Below, in pieces: positions 59,373-64,000 of a DNA stretch of 64,000 nt. Positions within the stretch are counted from its first letter, which is position 1; the number at the start of each line of letters is the position of its first letter. The DNA lies in the NCBI GenBank assembly GCA_905250125.1, contig CAJNOL010000555.1, forward strand, positions 58,980 through 122,979. The letters run 5' to 3'. Below the pieces are notes generated by a model, which had not been told where the DNA came from, did no database searches, and was given only the letters and a program-made list of their open reading frames with translations. The translations under genes were made by a program, and so were the position numbers. Source of the stretch: Rotaria sordida. Taxonomy: Eukaryota > Rotifera > Eurotatoria > Philodinida > Philodinidae.

Positions 59373-62300
59373 TTATTCTTTTATATAGTCATAAAAGAGA
59401 GACAGCACAAAAAGCAAAGCAGAGGGAGAGGATTGGGTCAAAAGTGACTGATTGATCAATGACTAATGAACATACGGAAGCGAAGAGGAGACAAAAAAAA
59501 GAGGAAGATAGATGAACAACTGATGAATCATTATCTATTACAATACCTTCATGATGGTATTATATAAACCAAGCAGTTTTTCGATGGAGCAAGAATTTCG
59601 AAGAAAAAAGTCATTCTTTTCTGCAATACATTCACTTCTCTGAGCACATTCCTTTGATTATGTTGTTCGTTTACCAAGATATCATCTATTTTACTTTCTA
59701 CCAGCGCCATCACCTCTACATTTTCCCTTTTACTCTGCGTTACAAATGAAAACACGTTTTGTACATTGAAAGTACGATACTATAACCAAAAACAGTACTG
59801 AAAACTAACTGGTTTCACGATCCTTAAGTATATTATTTTATCATTAATTTTTTTTTCAAAAGAGGTTGATCAAGTCTTTTTGAGTGTTCTCTAATATTAA
59901 TTTAAAAGAGAGGGATTGAGTGTATTATTCCACCTGTTGAAAGTAATATTAGTTACCTGAGCCAAATCCATTTTTGTCAATGATTCTGAAATGTCACTGA
60001 CACTCGTCTATAATCTATTGATTATTTTCAATTAATTGAAACCACAAGAACAAACTATATGGATCTGTTGTTCGGAAAAGTGTCATATACTTCTTCTATA
60101 AATGCCACACTAAAAATGTTTAAATGTTCACGTCTCCACCTTGAATATCAGTAGAATACTAACGGTAGCGAACACAAAACTTTTCGAAAATGTATTTACA
60201 CTATGTTTTGAAAAGATGACCGTTTTCCATAACCATTTAATCATTTAAAGAACACAACCCTCCTCAAAACGGACATTAAGTGAATAAGTAGGCTGAAGAT
60301 GAATTTTGCTTATGATCATTCTCTAAAAAACCTACAGCTAACTTTTCCCCTTATTGGGCAGTAATCTACACATCAAAGAAATTTGTAGTATATTTGCTGA
60401 ATTTTTTCAAATTTTATATATAAGTTTACAAAACGAAATTCAGAAAATTTTAATGACAGATGCTATTGAAAAAAAGCTTTCAGAGCAATTCCTGTGAAAT
60501 TAAAATATGAAACACGATGGAGCTGCTGACACTGTAAGAGTGAAAATTCAGGTATTTGTAGCGGTCCTTGGTGAGCGCCTGTCACGGTCTGAGATAGTCC
60601 TGCACTAAGATACTAACGTGGTCTATGGAAAATGGAAGAAGGTAGTGCCAACTTTCTATCTTTACACTTCAGCACTCCTTTCAGATCTTGTTTCACAAGA
60701 AAATTCGAATAGACACTATCATAATAATAGCTAAACAACAAAGCAAAAGCTTTATACTTAATTATAATTATATAGATTGAGTATAAGGTAGATAAGAGAG
60801 TGTCAAAACCAGATTCTCCACTTAAAATCTGGTTTAGATCAAGAAGTTATCAATCCGAAATAATTCACATTTAAAAAAGTTTGATTTCTGAGTATCTTGT
60901 CGAAAACACCAAGACTTTCATCTAGAACGTACGGCGATCAGCTAAGAACAATATTTAGAAGCCTTGAAAATATTAGTTGATGCTACTAAAAGAGCGAATT
61001 CTGAAAGTAAGACGGTACTGTCAATAAAAGATCACATAACTACGCGCGTTCTCTCTTGTTCTATCTACTTACTCTAGCTGAGAAAAAGTGATGGAAGTAG
61101 CTGCAAAGTATTGCTTTCACTCTCTTTTCTTCTCTTTCATTTGCTCCCTTTTTTTTCTGCTATTTTTTAGCTGTTGCCTTTTCTTATTTTTTTAAATTTT
61201 ACTCGTTAAAATATAAATTTGATGGAAAAATGAGGAAAAATATTAGGAAGAAATTTAACGACGTAGAAAAGAAAAAAGAAGTAAAACGGGATGTCACTCA
61301 ATGCAACATATGCTGCCGGAAGCTTCTCGTTAGTATCTTTTTCTTTTTCTATACATCTCTCGTTCTATTTACTTTTTTTTCGCTGAAAGCAGTGCTGACG
61401 ACACCCAACATAATTTTTTTCCACTACTATAGTAGTATCGAGAAAAAGCGGATCAATGAATAAAGGTGCATATATAGTTGCTCCGTTGAAAGAAAAACAT
61501 CTCGGCAAAAATTAAACAATGTCAGATTTAGTGTACTGATATAGAGGGCTGGACCATTTCTCCTTCTCAAAGAGAAACTGTTCCACTTCAAGGAGAAATG
61601 CTTAAACCACATTAAGTCAGAACGAAACGCTTTTTATACGAACCTCATAACTTTATTCGATCACATCACTGCAATCGTTACCTTTCAACAACAAATCCTT
61701 GATCCATATCCCCATACGCAGGCAGAAATCGAAAAGTGTCAGAGAGAAATGGATAATTTTCTTTTCATCTTAAGGAATGTTTCTAGTAGAAGTCGACTTT
61801 TTTTACTAGAAGTGGTTATTTTTCAAGGAGAAATCCTTCATCCATATCTCCATACACAAGCAGAAATCGAAGTGTTAGAGACAAATGGAATTTTTTTTTC
61901 ATCTTAGGGACGATTTCTAGCAGAAATGGATTTTTCCTATTAGAAACGATTATTTTTCAAGGAGTAGTCCTGCATCCATATCTCCAGTCACAAGGAGAAA
62001 TCGGAAAGGTGTAAAGAGAAATGGAGATGTTGTCTTTGTTCATTGGAATTGTTGTGTGCAGAAAAAGTGGATTTCATTCTGTGAGAAATGGTAATATTTG
62101 AGTAATAAGTGTTTCATCGATATCTCCTTCGTGCATTTGTCATATCGAAGTTGCACGTGTGGTCGAAGGCAAGGGGTAGTCGTCTGTTATGGATGACGTT
62201 ATAATGTTGTTGTGTAAATGTGACAAGATTGTAAGTTCGACGTTGATGGTTCTCGAATTTAGACTTAGTTATTTTATGAATAAATGGTTTTATGAATGTG

Positions 62301-63943
62301 AAGATGATGTCGGCGAGTATATGATGAAAAAACGATTTTTTTTTAGAGAATGAATACTATGTAGTGAACATTATTGTTGAATAAATAGTGTTCACTGGAA
62401 AAATATTTTGGACCATGAATTCAACAACAGAAAATTGAGTCTAGTTAATTACGTGGTGACAAGTGAGTTAGAACTAACTTCGAGAATCTTTCTTTTGTTG
62501 CATTGGAAAATTCGATGATGATCATCGTCGAAGTTATAATTTCGTCGGTCAATGTAAGTTCGATACGGCATATATTTCTATAGATGTATAAATATGTCTT
62601 GTTTTTTTCTTTCTTTCCATTTCTCCTTGTTCAAGCATTTCCCTTTGAAAGAAAAACCATTTCTGTCTAACTTCAAGTATATGTGCCATACATATGACAG
62701 AATATATGTATATATGTAGATATATATTTTTTTCTTTCTTGTCACGTCTCCTTGATATGTGTGACTTTATGTGGGGTGAAGTATTTCCCCATAAAGTGGA
62801 ACAATTCCCCCCATCGACTGGTCCAATTGTCCACTGCTGCAGAATAAATGATATGGTCACATCTTGTCTTTACGTCAAATTCTTCATGAAAAATTTGAAT
62901 AACTACATTTTGAATAATGATAGAAGTTTTAGAGACGAGATTATGAGACATTCTGAAGAAAACATGCTTTTTCAGCATATAATGAATTTTAAATCCTTTT
63001 ATAAATATATCAAGCAGAAAAGCTCTATAAACTGCTAATCAGCAGGAAATATTCTCTACTTTGTATTTGTAGCAATAGCAGTCAAGTGTCTCATTATTTG
63101 AACAAATATTATGGAACATACCTTGTGCAAATACTCCATTACTCATTATTTTAAGCTAGAAATGAACCGGTACAATCGATTTTTTTTCTTCATATGTGTT
63201 TTATTCCTAAAAATAGCAAGAGGTTCCTTGAAATAAATAAAAAATAGTGACTCTTTTACAAGGTTATATCAGAAAAAAGAAAATGAGTTGATATCTGAAT
63301 GCAGTCACTTTCGTAAAGCAATCCTGCCACACAAATAACTGTCTTATATTTTATTTCTCCTCTCTCTTTACATATAATAGCATATGGTGCAAGCGGCGGC
63401 CTACAGTGCTACCAACTTCCATACACGACAGAACAAATAATAGATCACTCAGTGCAAAACAAATAACTTGTTCTTTTCTCGTCCTTTTTATTAATAAAAT
63501 ATTTATTCCTCTTTCTTGTAAAGAAAAAAAAGTGTCTTTTTCTCATGCAAAGAATGAAAAAAGAATGTTTGCTTCTTTGATAGCTACAACAGATCTTCTG
63601 TTCTGTAGTTTAGAGAAGTCTTCCACACTGTGGCAATATAAAGGGTAGAGTTAGATCCTACAACGATAGTGCTCGTCAAAAATCAAGATCGGTTCCATTT
63701 CTTTTTGAGATAACAGTCAGAAATATGTAGAAAGAAAAAATTCTATTAGTTTGTCGTTGTTTTTCCCATAAAAACAAACATTACAAAACTGATCGCTTTT
63801 TTTCATAGCTCTTTTCTCTTTTCATAACATTTTGATCGTCTGCGAGCGTTGATGTGTAAATGGAGAACGGACATCACAAGATGTATTGACAGAGCAAAAA
63901 CTGTTGCTGCAGGAATAAGAATAGTAACAGTAACATGGAAAAG
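59373..63943. other. Gene-free spacer of 4.6 kb
   Basis: No supported exon. It holds one probable transposable element (61546-62826). A segment at about 60505-60690 resembles sequence in PINK1 intron 5. The rest is AT-rich unique DNA, and the promoter of the deaminase-like gene should lie just above 59372. Confidence 0.5.
61546..62826. mobile_element. Probable non-autonomous transposon with about 75-bp imperfect TIRs and internal tandem repeats
   Basis: The left end (GGCTGGACCATTTCTCC...TGTTCCACTTCAAGGAGAAA) matches the complement of the right end (GACTGGTCC at 62816-62824, preceded by AAGTGGAACAATTCC and ACTTTATGTGGGG) imperfectly over about 75 bp. Inside, three copies of a unit of about 133 bp start near 61691, 61827 and 61958 (core ATCCATATCTCCATACACAA, then GCAGAAATCG). 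No coding frame and no certain target duplication were found. Confidence 0.6.
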
Positions 63944-64000
63944 GGTGGGGTGGGTGTGGGTGTGGGTGTGGGTGTGAGTGTGGGTGTGGGTGTGGGTGTG
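63944..64000 (+). repeat. Telomere-type (TGTGGG)n array at the window end
   Basis: From GGGTGGGGTGGG onward, almost perfect TGTGGG units run to the last base, with one GTGTGAG variant. The G-rich strand points to the right, as expected for a right-hand chromosome end. The window stops inside the array, so a true telomere and an interstitial array cannot be told apart. Confidence 0.85.

Noticed and set aside
61691..62029. Possible CRISPR-like array of three repeats
   Set aside because: The units are about 133 bp, diverged and contiguous, without unique spacers, and the genome is eukaryotic.
62549..63038. Opposed open frames of about 100 codons near the right end
   Set aside because: They overlap each other and the TIR of a repeat element, with no recognisable domain.

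Overview
The window is a eukaryotic scaffold piece with two 100-base assembly gaps (17853-17952 and 52110-52209). It is AT-rich, and most introns are tiny GT-AG introns of about 50-65 bp. Mono-ADP-ribosyltransferase (ART) genes carry long kinesin-light-chain-like TPR tails, a TIR gene is present, GIY-YIG Penelope-like retroelement remnants occur, and TGTGGG-type repeats recur, including at the very end. Together these point to a bdelloid rotifer, for which TGTGGG is the known telomere unit. No tRNA, rRNA or CRISPR array was recognised.

Layout. 1-9.8 kb: an ART-TPR gene (1366-8539) is split by an apparently intact hAT transposon (1660-4958; 14-bp perfect TIRs, 8-bp target duplication, six-exon transposase) and also carries an in-frame stop between its ART and TPR parts. 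A second, badly decayed ART gene faces it on the minus strand (8716-9806). 11.3-21 kb: a single-exon SAM-methyltransferase-like gene, a TMEM272-like four-helix membrane gene and a complete six-exon GMC oxidoreductase gene with a foldback repeat in its last intron. 24.7-44.5 kb: ordinary metazoan genes with short introns, namely a STARD10-like lipid-transfer protein, a four-helix membrane protein, a PLAC8/cornifelin protein, PINK1 (minus), an RS-rich protein (minus), a tail-anchored TIR protein and an MS4A-like membrane protein (minus). 44.5-53.8 kb: gene-poor, with a divergent ribosomal P2 gene, minisatellites, inverted-repeat elements and a Penelope-like fragment next to telomere-like arrays. 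53.8-59.4 kb: a minus-strand pair, made of a very large adenosine-deaminase-fold protein broken near its C-terminus by a 422-bp hAT-type MITE, and a small protein made only of the N-terminal module that also precedes the ART domain at 1366. 59.4-64 kb: gene-free, with one probable repeat-rich transposon, ending in TGTGGG repeats.

Two gene classes coexist. The conserved metazoan genes (PINK1, STARD10, PLAC8, TIR) are very AT-rich. The methyltransferase, GMC oxidoreductase and deaminase genes look visibly richer in GC, and two of these three have no intron. Several accessory genes use or sense nucleotides and NAD (ART, TIR, deaminase). I suggest, as inference only, that the deaminase plus the shared N-terminal module is the most interesting candidate for an undescribed bdelloid stress or defence module. 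Exon coordinates were assembled by hand from splice signals and frame continuity, and they close on intact frames for every multi-exon gene described as complete.
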